Notes: a model not told the origin generated them from the sequence alone. DNA of 39,803 nt from Nitrosomonas sp. (GCF_022842015.1 NZ_JALHQJ010000027.1:1-39803); one strand, 5' to 3'; positions 1-9,315 are shown, counted from the first letter of the stretch. Translations and numbers: made by a program.

Positions 1-103
1 TTGCAGAAAATTCTCACAAAATTGCACAAAGAATGAACATTCCGGATAAAAAAACAGATCTGGAAGATAACCGAAATGCTCGCAGCTTTTTAAAAACGAG
101 AAT

Positions 104-736
104 TCAGACTGAAAGTGCCTGGTTTTTCAACGGCCTGTTAGATATTTCTATGGCCACGATTCCGCGATGCCTGGAACCAACCTCCTTATCAAATATCTTT
201 TGTAACTGCTTAGAAGCTTTTCGGACATTGCTCTCGATCTTATCAAGGGTTGTTACGCGCTTACATTCAACCCATATTTTCTTTTCTGCAATCTGGATTC
301 CAGTATCTGATCCTGTGTCAAGAATGGCTTCCATTCCTTTCTCAGGACGGTTTGTCTTTGCGGCAACGATAGCTTCAAAAAGAAAATTTCTGGCGCGTGT
401 TGATTCCGGTGTTTCATCTGCCGCATAGATGGGTCCATTTACTCCATCTTGCAATTTGTCGACGATAGATACAATTCGGTTAGGTGCCACATCCCGAAAG
501 GCTTTGTGAATATTCACGAAATCATAGACTTCAAACACTGAATTGAGGAAATCTGGGCCTTTCTGCCTCCATTCTTCAATGGATGCAGTTCTGTATGCAT
601 CCTTCCAGTAACGAATGATCCTTTCGTAATGAGATATTCTTCCTGGATTCAGTTTTATGCCGAGATCATCCATCCATTGAACTGCAGCCGAATACTGCTT
701 AAAAATGGCTTCGTTAGACTCAGTAGATATAGCCAT
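104..736 (-). CDS. Nuclease-like hypothetical protein (possible PD-(D/E)xK fold)
   Basis: About 210 residues. I chose the ATG at 736 because it lies just past the end of nnrS (59 bp away), whereas the longer open frame runs back into nnrS. The C-terminal half holds a segment ILDTGSDTG followed by IWVECKRV; an Asp about 15 residues before an E-C-K motif is what PD-(D/E)xK nucleases show, so a restriction or repair-type nuclease is possible. The N-terminal half is helical and charged with no recognised motif. There is no signal peptide or membrane segment. It lies downstream of nnrS in the same direction and may be co-transcribed. No clear Shine-Dalgarno sequence was seen. The nuclease reading is inference from a motif alone. 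Confidence 0.6.
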   Translation of the reverse strand: MAISTESNEAIFKQYSAAVQWMDDLGIKLNPGRISHYERIIRYWKDAYRTASIEEWRQKGPDFLNSVFEVYDFVNIHKAFRDVAPNRIVSIVDKLQDGVNGPIYAADETPESTRARNFLFEAIVAAKTNRPEKGMEAILDTGSDTGIQIAEKKIWVECKRVTTLDKIESNVRKASKQLQKIFDKEVGSRHRGIVAIEISNRPLKNQALSV

Positions 737-795
737 ACAATATGCAACTATACTTGTATAGTGGAATGCGTTGTGCGATAAGTATCCGGTTTCAA

Positions 796-2019
796 CTATC
801 CTGGTTTTCCGTCCACCCGTTGCCGCCAATAAATCGGCGCGTACTTGGCAGTCCAAAGCCCAAAACAGGCCAACCAGACAAGCGCGGCCAAGACATAGAG
901 TATCGGTGCGATCATCGGCACGACTTCACTCAGAATTCTTATCACAGCGGTTGCTTGAAAGCCTAAAAAAAGCACCCAGGTTAATCGATCCAGCTCCAAC
1001 GGACGTCCCGAATGTCCGATGGTGACGCGCGAGGCCATCGCCAGGATCATGCTGGCAAAAAAGCCAATGCCCAGTGCATGCAATGGCGCAAGGCCAAGTA
1101 CCATGTTGCCGGACAGCATATATGTCAAGCTTTGCACCCCATACAACAGCATGGACACACCCAGCCAGGCGAAGGAGAAATGCAGCACCGCCAACAAACT
1201 CACGCTAAAGCTGCGCAGAAATCCCCAACGGTAAGACAAATAGAGTGCGCAAGCGGCCAGCGGGAAGTCAGCGATCCATAGGTAGGCGGATAATTCCAAC
1301 CATTGCAGGCTGCCGTGTGCTGCAATACAGGCGAGCATCAGCCACAGCATCCAGTACGGACGAACCATTTCATAATTATCCAGCACGCGGCTGGAGAAAA
1401 AAGGAATCATACGGTGCGAAACGGTCAGCACGATCGGCAGCAGGAAGAACCAGATTCCGGCGTGACGCGAAAAATTAAGCACAACCGGATTTTCGGTCAC
1501 TAGCCAGACTAGATACGCCGCCACGCCCAGCCAGCCCATCAGCAGCGCGATGCTGGCTACACTGGCATGACGTTTGTCCTGTGCAGTTGTCGTCAGCAGA
1601 ATGCGAAACAACACATAAATTGCAATGCCCCAGCCGACCAACATCAATTCGACACCGGCGATACTGATCACTTTGTGCGTCAACAAACCGACATAAAATA
1701 GCACCACGCCTGCCGCCATTAACACACACGTAGCGACATATTCGTGCGGCTTTACTTTGTCGCCGTTCATCCAACTGGGGTAGGTGGTAAACAGAAAACC
1801 AAAAATAAAGAAGGGGAAAAAACCATAGACCATCAGAAATGCATGCGCCCAGGTCGGCGCAATACTCCAGTGGGTCATTGATCCGGCGATGCCATAACGA
1901 CCGGTCAGGTCAAATACCCACCACAACACGGTCAGAACGCCTTGCGATGCGCCCGCTAAAAACAAGCTGCGATGCGGCGCAGCGGATAGATGGTCGCGGA
2001 TAGCCAATAGTCTATTCAT
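796..2019 (-). CDS. nnrS: NnrS family haem-copper membrane protein
   Basis: A 407-residue polytopic membrane protein with about 12 hydrophobic segments. Family hallmarks are visible: HAFLMVYGFFPFFIFGFLFT near residues 59-78, the RMIPFF stretch in the middle, and the C-terminal HALGIGFFASMILAMASRVT block with conserved His residues. NnrS proteins are haem- and copper-containing inner-membrane proteins linked to the response to nitric oxide and nitrosative stress, often beside denitrification genes; their exact reaction is not settled. Here it is divergent from a PHP phosphoesterase gene and followed by a nuclease-like gene. The length matches the family. No FNR or NnrR box was evident in the 127 bp upstream. 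Confidence 0.93.
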   Translation of the reverse strand: MNRLLAIRDHLSAAPHRSLFLAGASQGVLTVLWWVFDLTGRYGIAGSMTHWSIAPTWAHAFLMVYGFFPFFIFGFLFTTYPSWMNGDKVKPHEYVATCVLMAAGVVLFYVGLLTHKVISIAGVELMLVGWGIAIYVLFRILLTTTAQDKRHASVASIALLMGWLGVAAYLVWLVTENPVVLNFSRHAGIWFFLLPIVLTVSHRMIPFFSSRVLDNYEMVRPYWMLWLMLACIAAHGSLQWLELSAYLWIADFPLAACALYLSYRWGFLRSFSVSLLAVLHFSFAWLGVSMLLYGVQSLTYMLSGNMVLGLAPLHALGIGFFASMILAMASRVTIGHSGRPLELDRLTWVLFLGFQATAVIRILSEVVPMIAPILYVLAALVWLACFGLWTAKYAPIYWRQRVDGKPG

Positions 2020-2146
2020 TTGGGTTCCTTGTAAAATGATTTTCCTTTCAGGGTTCTAACTATCTCTTTCATTATCCTACGCAATTATTTCTCTTCAATG
2101 CGGTTATTTGCTATCATGCGTGTTCTGCGTTGCTACGAATTGCCTC

Positions 2147-3007
2147 ATGCTTAACATTGATCTGCATTGTCATTCCAACATTTCTGATGGCGTTTTACCA
2201 CCGGCTCAACTGGTTGAGCGCGCCGCTATGCGCGGCGTTGAAATACTGGCGTTAACCGATCACGACGACATCTCTGGACTGGCAGAAGCACGGCAGATGG
2301 CCGAATCGAAAAGTATAACATTTATAGATGGTGTGGAAATCTCCGTGAGCTGGCGCGGCCGCACCTTGCATATTATCGGATTGAACATTGATCCGACCTA
2401 TGCACCGCTGATCGAAGGTTTGGCAGTCATACGCGCGGGGCGCGCGCAACGCGCCGAAAATATCGCTCTTGAGCTGGAAAAAATCGGCATTCAAGGTAGC
2501 CTGGAAGGCGCTTATGCGCATGTTGGCGAGCGGCGCTTGATCGGGCGTACGCATTTTGCTCGCTTTTTAGTTCAGCAGGGTTATGCCAAGGACGTAAAAT
2601 CCGTGTTTAAGAAATATCTGGTGAAAGGCAAGCCAGGCTATACCTCCCACGAATGGGCCTCGCTCAGCGATGCTGTGAGCTGGATTCGCAATAGTGGTGG
2701 TCATGCGGTGATCGCACACCCAGCGCGTTATGGTTTAGGTAAGAATGTCTTGAATGATCTGCTTGATGAGTTCTGCGCGCTGGGCGGATCCGGCCTTGAA
2801 GTAGTCACGTCAAGCCACACACCCGAGCAAATGCGACATTTTGCACACCACGCACAAAATAGAAATCTGCTGGCTTCGTGCGGCTCCGATTTTCATGGTC
2901 CTGGTGAGAGCTATTTTGATTTGGGGCAGTTACCGGAATTTCCACACGGCTGTACGCCCGTCTGGCACCATTGGAAAAACAACATCGCAGCCGAACTCAC
3001 TAATTAG
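2147..3007 (+). CDS. PHP-domain phosphoesterase (RNase AM / 3',5'-nucleoside bisphosphate phosphatase type)
   Basis: About 286 residues from the ATG at 2147; an in-frame TTG at 2108 would add 13 residues that do not look like family sequence. The start IDLHCHSNISDG is the first PHP metal motif (HxH), followed by LTDHDD, a VEIS segment, GHAVIAHPAR and the C-terminal GSDFHGP motif, together giving the trinuclear metal site. The family includes E. coli YciV (RNase AM) and the betaproteobacterial 3',5'-nucleoside bisphosphate phosphatase, which trim short RNA 5' ends or hydrolyse pAp. It leads the run PHP-yciO-M50-trpS-scpA-scpB, similar to the E. coli yciV-yciO neighbourhood. Confidence 0.92.
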   Translation: MLNIDLHCHSNISDGVLPPAQLVERAAMRGVEILALTDHDDISGLAEARQMAESKSITFIDGVEISVSWRGRTLHIIGLNIDPTYAPLIEGLAVIRAGRAQRAENIALELEKIGIQGSLEGAYAHVGERRLIGRTHFARFLVQQGYAKDVKSVFKKYLVKGKPGYTSHEWASLSDAVSWIRNSGGHAVIAHPARYGLGKNVLNDLLDEFCALGGSGLEVVTSSHTPEQMRHFAHHAQNRNLLASCGSDFHGPGESYFDLGQLPEFPHGCTPVWHHWKNNIAAELTN

Positions 3008-3051
3008 CACATTGACTACTTAACTTAACCTAATCCTGATATCTTTTTACT

Positions 3052-3684
3052 GTGGCTCAATTCTTTTCAATTCACGCGGATACACCGCATGCACGTCTGA
3101 TCAAGCAAGCCGTTGCTATTGTCCAAAAGGGCGGAATTATTGTATACCCCACGGATTCCTGTTATGCCTTGGGCTGCCATCTGGGCGACAAAGACGCGAT
3201 GACACGCATCCGCACCATTCGGCAAGTAGATGAACGCCATCATTTCACGCTGGTGTGCCGCAATCTGACGGAAATTTCCGCCTACGCCAAAGTGGATAAT
3301 AGCCAGTATCGATTGCTTAAAGCCACTACACCGGGCAGTTACACGTTTATTTTACAGGCAACCCGGGAAGTACCAAGGCGCATGCAGCATCCGAAACGCA
3401 ACACCATCGGCTTACGCATTCCCGATCATCCGGTGGTACTGGCATTATTGGAGGAACTCGGCGAACCGCTGCTAAGCTCAACGCTAATTCTGCCAGGAGA
3501 CGAATATCCGCTGAATGATGCCGAAGAAATCCGCGAACGACTGGAACATCAAGTTGAATTAGTTATGGATGCTGGTTCATGCGGCATAGACATGACCACG
3601 GTGATTGATTTAACCACTGATGTGCCTGCATTGGTACGTCAGGGAAGAGGTTGTCTTGATCCATTTGGAATCGAACATGGATGA
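3052..3684 (+). CDS. yciO: YciO/Sua5-family threonylcarbamoyl-AMP synthase-like protein
   Basis: 210 residues with a GTG start at 3052. The YrdC-type fold is recognisable: the N-terminal IVYPTDSCYALGC motif, the KxxxxxP-like substrate pocket region, NTIGLRIPDHPV in the middle and the C-terminal VIDLTT...LVRQGRG. YrdC/Sua5 proteins make threonylcarbamoyl-AMP for tRNA t6A; YciO is the paralogue found next to PHP genes and scpAB, whose activity is weaker or different. The gene order argues for the YciO branch. Its stop overlaps the start of the next gene by 8 bp, so translational coupling is likely. Confidence 0.9.
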   Translation: MAQFFSIHADTPHARLIKQAVAIVQKGGIIVYPTDSCYALGCHLGDKDAMTRIRTIRQVDERHHFTLVCRNLTEISAYAKVDNSQYRLLKATTPGSYTFILQATREVPRRMQHPKRNTIGLRIPDHPVVLALLEELGEPLLSSTLILPGDEYPLNDAEEIRERLEHQVELVMDAGSCGIDMTTVIDLTTDVPALVRQGRGCLDPFGIEHG

Positions 3685-4342
3685 AATTATCCGTGGTATT
3701 GCCATTTATGCGCTTCCCGTTATTTTTGCCATCACCCTGCATGAAGCCGCACATGGTTATATCGCCAAGCATTTCGGCGACTTTACCGCATACAACGAAG
3801 GGCGTATCAGTCTCAACCCAGTACGGCATATCGATCTTGTGGGCACGATACTGGTTCCTTTATCATTATTCATTCTAAGTAAATTAACCATCGGTGCGGG
3901 TTTTTTATTTGGCTGGGCCAAACCGGTGCCGGTTAATTTTTCCAACTTGCGCCAACCCAAACGCGATATGCTCTGGGTAGCCGCTGCGGGGCCCGGCGCC
4001 AATTTACTGATGGCGTTTTTCTGGGCCTTGATGATCAAACTGGCCATTATTTCGCCTGACAGTAGTTTTGCAAAACCGCTGGCGCTGATGGGAATTGCAG
4101 GAATTGAAATCAATGTTATCCTGATGGTACTCAATCTGTTGCCGCTACCGCCTTTGGATGGAGGTCGAATGGCAGTGAGCTTGTTGCCGCATCAATTGGC
4201 TTACCAGTTTTCCCGGATTGAACCTTATGGCTTTATGATACTGCTGGTATTGTTATTCAGTGGTGCGCTGGGCGCGGTGATTGGCCCCGTGATTACATGG
4301 GCTAAAATCATGATCGTATCAATTTTCGGATTATATATTTAA
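3677..4342 (+). CDS. M50-family site-2-type membrane metalloprotease
   Basis: 221 residues from the ATG at 3677, inside the end of the preceding gene. The zinc-protease motif HEAAH (ITLHEAAHGY, about residues 20-29) lies in the first membrane helix and the third-ligand motif NLLPLPPLDGGRM lies in a later helix; about five hydrophobic segments are visible. This is the short stand-alone M50 type without a PDZ domain, found beside trpS and scpA in many proteobacteria. Its substrate is unknown. The placement within a tight housekeeping run suggests constitutive co-expression with trpS. Confidence 0.93.
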   Translation: MDEIIRGIAIYALPVIFAITLHEAAHGYIAKHFGDFTAYNEGRISLNPVRHIDLVGTILVPLSLFILSKLTIGAGFLFGWAKPVPVNFSNLRQPKRDMLWVAAAGPGANLLMAFFWALMIKLAIISPDSSFAKPLALMGIAGIEINVILMVLNLLPLPPLDGGRMAVSLLPHQLAYQFSRIEPYGFMILLVLLFSGALGAVIGPVITWAKIMIVSIFGLYI

Positions 4343-4368
4343 TAACGTTTTACATTTGGAAAATCAAC

Positions 4369-5571
4369 ATGTTTGCTGATCGCGTTTTATCAGGCATGCG
4401 CCCCACCGGTAGCCTGCACTTGGGACATTATCATGGAGTTTTGAAAAATTGGGTAAAGCTGCAGCGGCAGCACGAATGTTTGTTCTTCGTTGCCGATTGG
4501 CATGCCTTGACGACCCATTATGATTCACCTGAAATCATCGAACAGAATGTCTGGGATATGGTAGTTGACTGGCTGGCTGCGGGTGTTGATCCATCGCAGG
4601 CGATATTATTCATTCAATCCAAGGTTCCTGCTCACGCCGAACTGTATTTACTGCTGTCGATGATGACACCGCTGGGCTGGCTGGAACGCGTGCCCACCTA
4701 TAAAGATCAACAGGAAAAACTATCTGAGAAAGACCTCAGCACCTTTGGCTTTCTGGGCTACCCGTTACTGCAAAGCGCGGATATTCTGATTTATCGTGCC
4801 AATCTGGTTCCCGTCGGAGAAGATCAAGCACCGCATTTGGAATTTACGCGCGAAATTTCCCGACGTTTTAATCACATCTACGGCAAAGAACTCGGCTTTG
4901 AAGAAAAAGCGGAGCAGGCCGTTAAGAAACTGGGCTCGAAAAAATCCAAGCTGTATACTGAGTTGCGTACGCTATATCAGGAACAGGGCGATGAGTACGC
5001 GCTGGAAAAAGCCAAGTCATTACTGAACGAGCAGCAGAATCTAAGTCTGGGTGATCGTGAACGGCTATATGGCTACCTGGAAGGCGGCGGCAAAATGATT
5101 CTATCCGAACCGGAAACATTGCTGACTGAAGCTCCCAGAATGCCGGGACTGGATGGTCAGAAAATGTCCAAATCCTATAACAACACCATCAGTCTGCGCG
5201 AAGATCCGGAAAACATTCGCAAGAAAATTCGTACCATGCCAACCGATCCGGCACGGGTACGGCGCAGCGATCCGGGTGATCCGGCTAAATGCCCGGTGTG
5301 GCAATTCCATCTTGTTTATTCCGATGACGCCACACGCGAATGGGTACAACAGGGTTGCAAAAATGCGGGAATTGGTTGCCTAGATTGCAAAACACCTGTG
5401 ATCGACAAGATTCTAGCTGAACAGGAGCCGATGTTAGAACGTATCAAAAAATACGAAGAAGACCCGACTCTGGTACGCAACATCATTGCAGACGGTTGTG
5501 AAAAGGCCAACAAGCTGGCGGAAGAAACTATGCGCGATGTCCGTGCAGCGATGGGACTCAGTTATTCATAA
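4369..5571 (+). CDS. trpS: Tryptophan--tRNA ligase
   Basis: 400 residues, starting at the ATG at 4369. Class I aminoacyl-tRNA synthetase signatures are present: HLGHYHG as the HIGH motif (about residue 18) and GQKMSKS as the KMSKS loop (about residue 264). GEDQAPHLEFTREI is the conserved tryptophan-AMP region. It charges tRNA-Trp in the cytoplasm. It is longer than the roughly 334-residue E. coli enzyme because of an extra lysine- and glutamate-rich insertion of about 60 residues between the catalytic blocks, a form common in betaproteobacteria. It follows the M50 gene by 26 bp. Confidence 0.97.
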   Translation: MFADRVLSGMRPTGSLHLGHYHGVLKNWVKLQRQHECLFFVADWHALTTHYDSPEIIEQNVWDMVVDWLAAGVDPSQAILFIQSKVPAHAELYLLLSMMTPLGWLERVPTYKDQQEKLSEKDLSTFGFLGYPLLQSADILIYRANLVPVGEDQAPHLEFTREISRRFNHIYGKELGFEEKAEQAVKKLGSKKSKLYTELRTLYQEQGDEYALEKAKSLLNEQQNLSLGDRERLYGYLEGGGKMILSEPETLLTEAPRMPGLDGQKMSKSYNNTISLREDPENIRKKIRTMPTDPARVRRSDPGDPAKCPVWQFHLVYSDDATREWVQQGCKNAGIGCLDCKTPVIDKILAEQEPMLERIKKYEEDPTLVRNIIADGCEKANKLAEETMRDVRAAMGLSYS

Positions 5572-5608
5572 ATTTACGGCGCACAGACGAGACTGATCTT
5601 ATTGTTCA

Positions 5609-6424
5609 ATGAACGACAATTCAGTAATCGAAACCAATGAAACACAACCGGTCGCCAGAATCTGTGGCGAACCGTTGCTGGAAATTCCACAGGATTTGTA
5701 TATCCCGCCCGATGCATTGGAAGTCTTCCTGGACACCTTTCAAGGCCCGCTGGACTTACTGCTGTATCTGATTCGCAAGCATAATCTGAATATTCTGGAC
5801 ATTCCGGTGGCGGAGTTAACGCAGCAATATATGACTTATGTTGAAATGATGCGCGTGGACCAACTGGAACTGGCAGCCGAATATCTCCTGATGACCGCAT
5901 TGCTGATTGAAATCAAGTCACGCATGCTGCTACCTAATCCCAAAATAGAAACGGAAGAAGAACATGATCCGCGCGCTGAACTGGTGCGGCGTTTGCTTGA
6001 ATACGAGCAAATGAAACATGCTGCAACCCGAATAAATGAACTGCCACAAGCCGGGCGCGACTTCGGCGTAATTCAGATATGGGTTGAACAACAAGCTGCG
6101 GTACAGTTACCCAATATCGACATGGATGATTTACGGAATGCCTGGATGGCTATTCTAACGCGCGCCAAAATCAATCGTCACCATCAAATTAAACGTGAAA
6201 CGCTTTCGGTCAGGGCTTATATGACCCAAGTGCTGCGTGACCTGCGTGGACGTGATCTGGTAGAATTTTACGATTTATTCGCTCCCACGGCCACGGTTGC
6301 AGAAGTCGTTGTCACCTTCCTGGCTGTTTTGGAATTGGTCAAGGAATTGTTGCTGGAAATTTCTCAATCGCTTGATTCCGGGATTATTTATGTCCGCTCC
6401 ATTGACGCAGCTCAATCAGCTTGA
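5609..6424 (+). CDS. scpA: Segregation and condensation protein A (kleisin)
   Basis: 271 residues. The family block FQGPLDLLLYLIRKHNLNIL appears near residues 46-65, then LTQQYMTYVEMM and EYLLMTALLIEIKSRMLLP, the helical region that contacts SMC. The C-terminal winged-helix part (VTFLAVLELVKE) is also present. ScpA bridges the SMC head domains and, with ScpB, forms the SMC-ScpAB condensin that organises and segregates the chromosome. The N terminus is about 30 residues longer than minimal family members. Its last 35 bp overlap the start of scpB, so the two are probably translationally coupled. Confidence 0.95.
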   Translation: MNDNSVIETNETQPVARICGEPLLEIPQDLYIPPDALEVFLDTFQGPLDLLLYLIRKHNLNILDIPVAELTQQYMTYVEMMRVDQLELAAEYLLMTALLIEIKSRMLLPNPKIETEEEHDPRAELVRRLLEYEQMKHAATRINELPQAGRDFGVIQIWVEQQAAVQLPNIDMDDLRNAWMAILTRAKINRHHQIKRETLSVRAYMTQVLRDLRGRDLVEFYDLFAPTATVAEVVVTFLAVLELVKELLLEISQSLDSGIIYVRSIDAAQSA

Positions 6425-7016
6425 TACATCGGATACACTGAGTCCTGAAAAAACCCAGCGAATTCTGGAAGCTGCCTTACTGACAACTTCAGAGCCTCTG
6501 CCCATCAACGAATTGCGTAAATTATTCAACCTGGAATTAAGCGCCACCGTATTATCGAAATTACTGGAAGAAATTCGCGAGAAATGGCGTGATAGTGGCG
6601 TGGAGCTGGTCTCTGTCGCCAGCGGTTGGCGCTTTCAAACCAAAGCGGACATACAACCGTATCTGGAGCGTTTGACGCCGCCCAAAGCACCGCGCTATTC
6701 ACGCGCAGTTCTGGAAACGCTCGCCATCATCGCCTACCGTCAGCCGGTAACTCGCGGTGATATCGAAGAAATTCGTGGCGTTAGCGTTTCCGGATCGGTG
6801 CTTAAGGCACTCACAACACGCGGTTGGATCGAATCAATCGGACACCGTAACGTGCCTGGGAAACCCGCGCTGTTTGCTACCACACAACACTTCCTTAACG
6901 ATCTGAATCTGCGTTCGCTGGAAGAACTTCCGCCACTGGAAGAGATGAAATCCTTAATTGATTCCAACGATAAAAACCCAGACTTGCCTTTTGAAGTTCC
7001 CGAGGAACACAACTAG
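6390..7016 (+). CDS. scpB: Segregation and condensation protein B
   Basis: 208 residues from the ATG at 6390, which gives the usual N terminus; the frame is open further upstream only inside scpA. The conserved core RYSRAVLETLAIIAYRQPVT and RGVSVSGSVLKALTTRGWI are the tandem winged helices of ScpB, followed by GKPALFATTQHFLNDLNLRS. ScpB dimers bind ScpA and regulate the SMC ATPase. It overlaps scpA by 35 bp. No clear terminator follows it before the convergent MscS-like gene at 7090. Confidence 0.95.
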   Translation: MSAPLTQLNQLDTSDTLSPEKTQRILEAALLTTSEPLPINELRKLFNLELSATVLSKLLEEIREKWRDSGVELVSVASGWRFQTKADIQPYLERLTPPKAPRYSRAVLETLAIIAYRQPVTRGDIEEIRGVSVSGSVLKALTTRGWIESIGHRNVPGKPALFATTQHFLNDLNLRSLEELPPLEEMKSLIDSNDKNPDLPFEVPEEHN

Positions 7017-7089
7017 TTCAGTCAAGAATGATTTAGCCTTACTCTAATTTCAATCAACTCAGACAGAAATACTGTTTGCTGCCTTAAAA

Positions 7090-8865
7090 CTATGGATTGA
7101 GTTGCTGCTGTACCTGAGAATTGCGTTCACTTAGCGCCTTAAATCCTTCGCCCTGATGCACCGTCAGTTGAGTAAATGGAATAACCCAGCCTTCCCGGTT
7201 ACAAACTTCAACACAAGTTTTCTGAATCAGACGATTAATCGTAAAATACGAATTGGCTGCCTCACCTTTGCAGTTGACAACAATCAGATAATCCAGGGAG
7301 TTCGTATTGGCTTCCTTAAATTCGACCAGCAAGCTGACAACCTTGTCGCCAAATTCCGCTTGCGCAAGCGCATGCTCCAGCGCCTCGCGCAAACGAGTCG
7401 GCACTGTATCCAAACACTGCGCCTGATGCTGATAATCAATGCCGAATGTAACGACCACAACAAATCCCTGCCGAGATAGATTGAGCAGGCCCAGACGGAA
7501 AAACTCAGCAGCAGGAAATTGCACCAGACTACCCTTCATCTGCAATTGCACCAGCTCCAAGGTTTGCTCTAATACTTCGCCGAAACGGCCGTCCGGCAAC
7601 ATTACGAATTCGCCTGGACGACAGGGAAACCAAGGCTCCTCAATGTCCGGACGCGACACCATATCGTCCAACACGCCTAATGGCAACCGGACGATTCCTT
7701 TTAGATCAGGATTGCGCAGTAACGAATGTACATTGATCGATCTAACCTGCATCGGCAAGCCATTATAGATTACTCTTTCACCAACTCTAACCGGCCCGAT
7801 ATCCAGCAATAACCTAGCCTCATTGATATAGCGCGGCAGAATATGCCGGAGGCTCAGCGCAACCGCGATTAATAAAATAATTGCCAATGTCAGCAGCAAA
7901 AAATCATTGGTCAGATAAAATGTAATCAGGATTGCCAGTATCACTAGTAATCCGCTCAAAATGCGATAAGCGTATTCCGCTAATCGCACATGCATACTGT
8001 TGCGGTTACTGGGAGAAACCAGTTTTTTCTGATATAGCCACAGTAACCCGCGCATCAGCAGCCAGGCACTAAGCGCGGCCAAGATGGCGATTGTCAGCGT
8101 AAACCCACGACCCTGCACAAAGTCAATTACCCCGGTTTTTAGACCCTGCCACCAATCTTTATTGCTATCTTCCAGACTGCTCAGCTGAAAGCGGGCAATT
8201 TCGAGATCTTGCTCATTATCGACTTGTCGCTGCAACCATTTTTTGGTAACAGATTCAAACTTTTCTTTAGTCGCCTCAGCCATGGCATTTGGTTTGAACT
8301 GCTCCATTGAGTTTAGCGCCAACTCGATTAAAGCACCTTGCTCCTGCAATAGACTGATGTCGCTACGCAGCTTTTCAATTTTTCGTGGCTTCTCGGTTAA
8401 ATCTTTAAGCGCATCAATGATCGGTTTAGTCGCCAAAATCAGCTCTTCTTTCCAATCAAACGGCTGCATTGGTGCATCCGAAAATGGATCCAGATCTAGG
8501 CCGCCAATAATAATCTGCTCAAATGACTGGTTCAACTGCTTGATAACTGTTTTGAGTTCATCAATCCGCTGCTTCAAATCCTTCTGCTCATCTTCTTGGT
8601 TAGCTTGAGCCAGTTGCTGTTTCAATGCTGCCAGTTGCTTGCGTTTTTCTTGTAGGGATTGGCTAATATCAGCCAATTGATCTGCGGGTTCTTTGCGACG
8701 GACTTCATTATTAGCGATTGAATTACTAACAGCTGAGCCATTTATTTGAGGTTTAACCTGCGGTATAGCTTGCGCATGTAGCGCTGTCCCGGGCAAACCG
8801 AAGCTCAACAGCAGTATTATTGGAAATATACGAGAAATAAAAAAATAGAAAATAAAAATAAGCAA
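7090..8865 (-). CDS. MscS-family mechanosensitive channel-like protein with periplasmic coiled coil
   Basis: 591 residues with a TTG start at 8865 preceded closely by AGAGAGG; no ATG lies near the N terminus. Order: signal-like hydrophobic segment (1-32, cleavage near ALHAQA), Lys/Gln/Glu-rich coiled coil (about 60-230), membrane segments near 255-280 and 305-345, then a MscS-type beta domain (GPVRVGERVIYNGLPMQVRS) and a C-terminal alpha/beta cytoplasmic part (VVVVTFGIDYQHQ). It would relieve osmotic pressure at the inner membrane. The pore helix is not a canonical MscS TM3, so gating may differ and the assignment is to the superfamily only. Confidence 0.78.
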   Translation of the reverse strand: MLIFIFYFFISRIFPIILLLSFGLPGTALHAQAIPQVKPQINGSAVSNSIANNEVRRKEPADQLADISQSLQEKRKQLAALKQQLAQANQEDEQKDLKQRIDELKTVIKQLNQSFEQIIIGGLDLDPFSDAPMQPFDWKEELILATKPIIDALKDLTEKPRKIEKLRSDISLLQEQGALIELALNSMEQFKPNAMAEATKEKFESVTKKWLQRQVDNEQDLEIARFQLSSLEDSNKDWWQGLKTGVIDFVQGRGFTLTIAILAALSAWLLMRGLLWLYQKKLVSPSNRNSMHVRLAEYAYRILSGLLVILAILITFYLTNDFLLLTLAIILLIAVALSLRHILPRYINEARLLLDIGPVRVGERVIYNGLPMQVRSINVHSLLRNPDLKGIVRLPLGVLDDMVSRPDIEEPWFPCRPGEFVMLPDGRFGEVLEQTLELVQLQMKGSLVQFPAAEFFRLGLLNLSRQGFVVVVTFGIDYQHQAQCLDTVPTRLREALEHALAQAEFGDKVVSLLVEFKEANTNSLDYLIVVNCKGEAANSYFTINRLIQKTCVEVCNREGWVIPFTQLTVHQGEGFKALSERNSQVQQQLNP

Positions 8866-8896
8866 AACCTCTCTTGATTAGCTAATTGATTTAAAA

Positions 8897-9010
8897 CAAT
8901 TTAAAAGGACCTCTAATAATTCAATTTTGAAAAACTGGTGCTGATAATTTTCAATGACTTACATTTATCAATTTTATGAAAAAACCATTTCTAGAGGTTC
9001 CCTTAAATTG
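8897..9010. repeat. MITE-like element bounded by imperfect inverted repeats
   Basis: The left arm 8897-8915 (CAATTTAAAAGGACCTCTA) and the reverse complement of the right arm 8992-9010 (CAATTTAAGGGAACCTCTA) match in the outer 8 bases, the inner 7 bases and most of the middle. They face each other across about 76 bp of AT-rich DNA with no coding potential. The size and layout fit a miniature inverted-repeat element or the joined ends of a deleted insertion sequence. No family is recognised. Confidence 0.5.
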
Positions 9011-9165
9011 ATACTGATGCCTGGCTTGCTTCTCGCAAGATGTCCGCCTTGAAATTCATTATAACGTTGCAGAGTATCAGGAGCAAACGGCGTACAGCGA
9101 ACAAGTCACACTGATGTGTGCTGTCTAAATGGAGTCCATTGGTTTAAGCAGCGAGTAGATTTGCA

Positions 9166-9315
9166 TTACTCAATAGCAAACAAAAAGAGTTTATTAAATA
9201 TGTATTAAGCAAGTATATTGAAACTGGTGTGGAATAACTTGATCAGGAAAAACTACCAATATTGCTGACCAATAAATATCACTCATTAGAAGATGCAAAA
9301 GACATTTTAGTGTGA
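9166..9315 (+). pseudogene. Remnant of the C-terminal tail of a type I restriction HsdR-like subunit
   Basis: The frame reads LLNSKQKEFIKYVLSKY, IETGVE, stop, LDQEKLPILLTNKYHS, LEDAKDIL. HsdR proteins carry a C-terminal block of this form (K-Q-x-x-F-x-x-x-V-L-S-x-Y, GVEELDxxKLxxLLxxKY). The internal TAA at 9235-9237 stands where the family has a second Glu, so a single GAA-to-TAA change would explain it. No other hsdR, hsdM or hsdS sequence is present, so only about 50 codons survive. The family match is from memory of the motif and was not searched. Confidence 0.55.
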
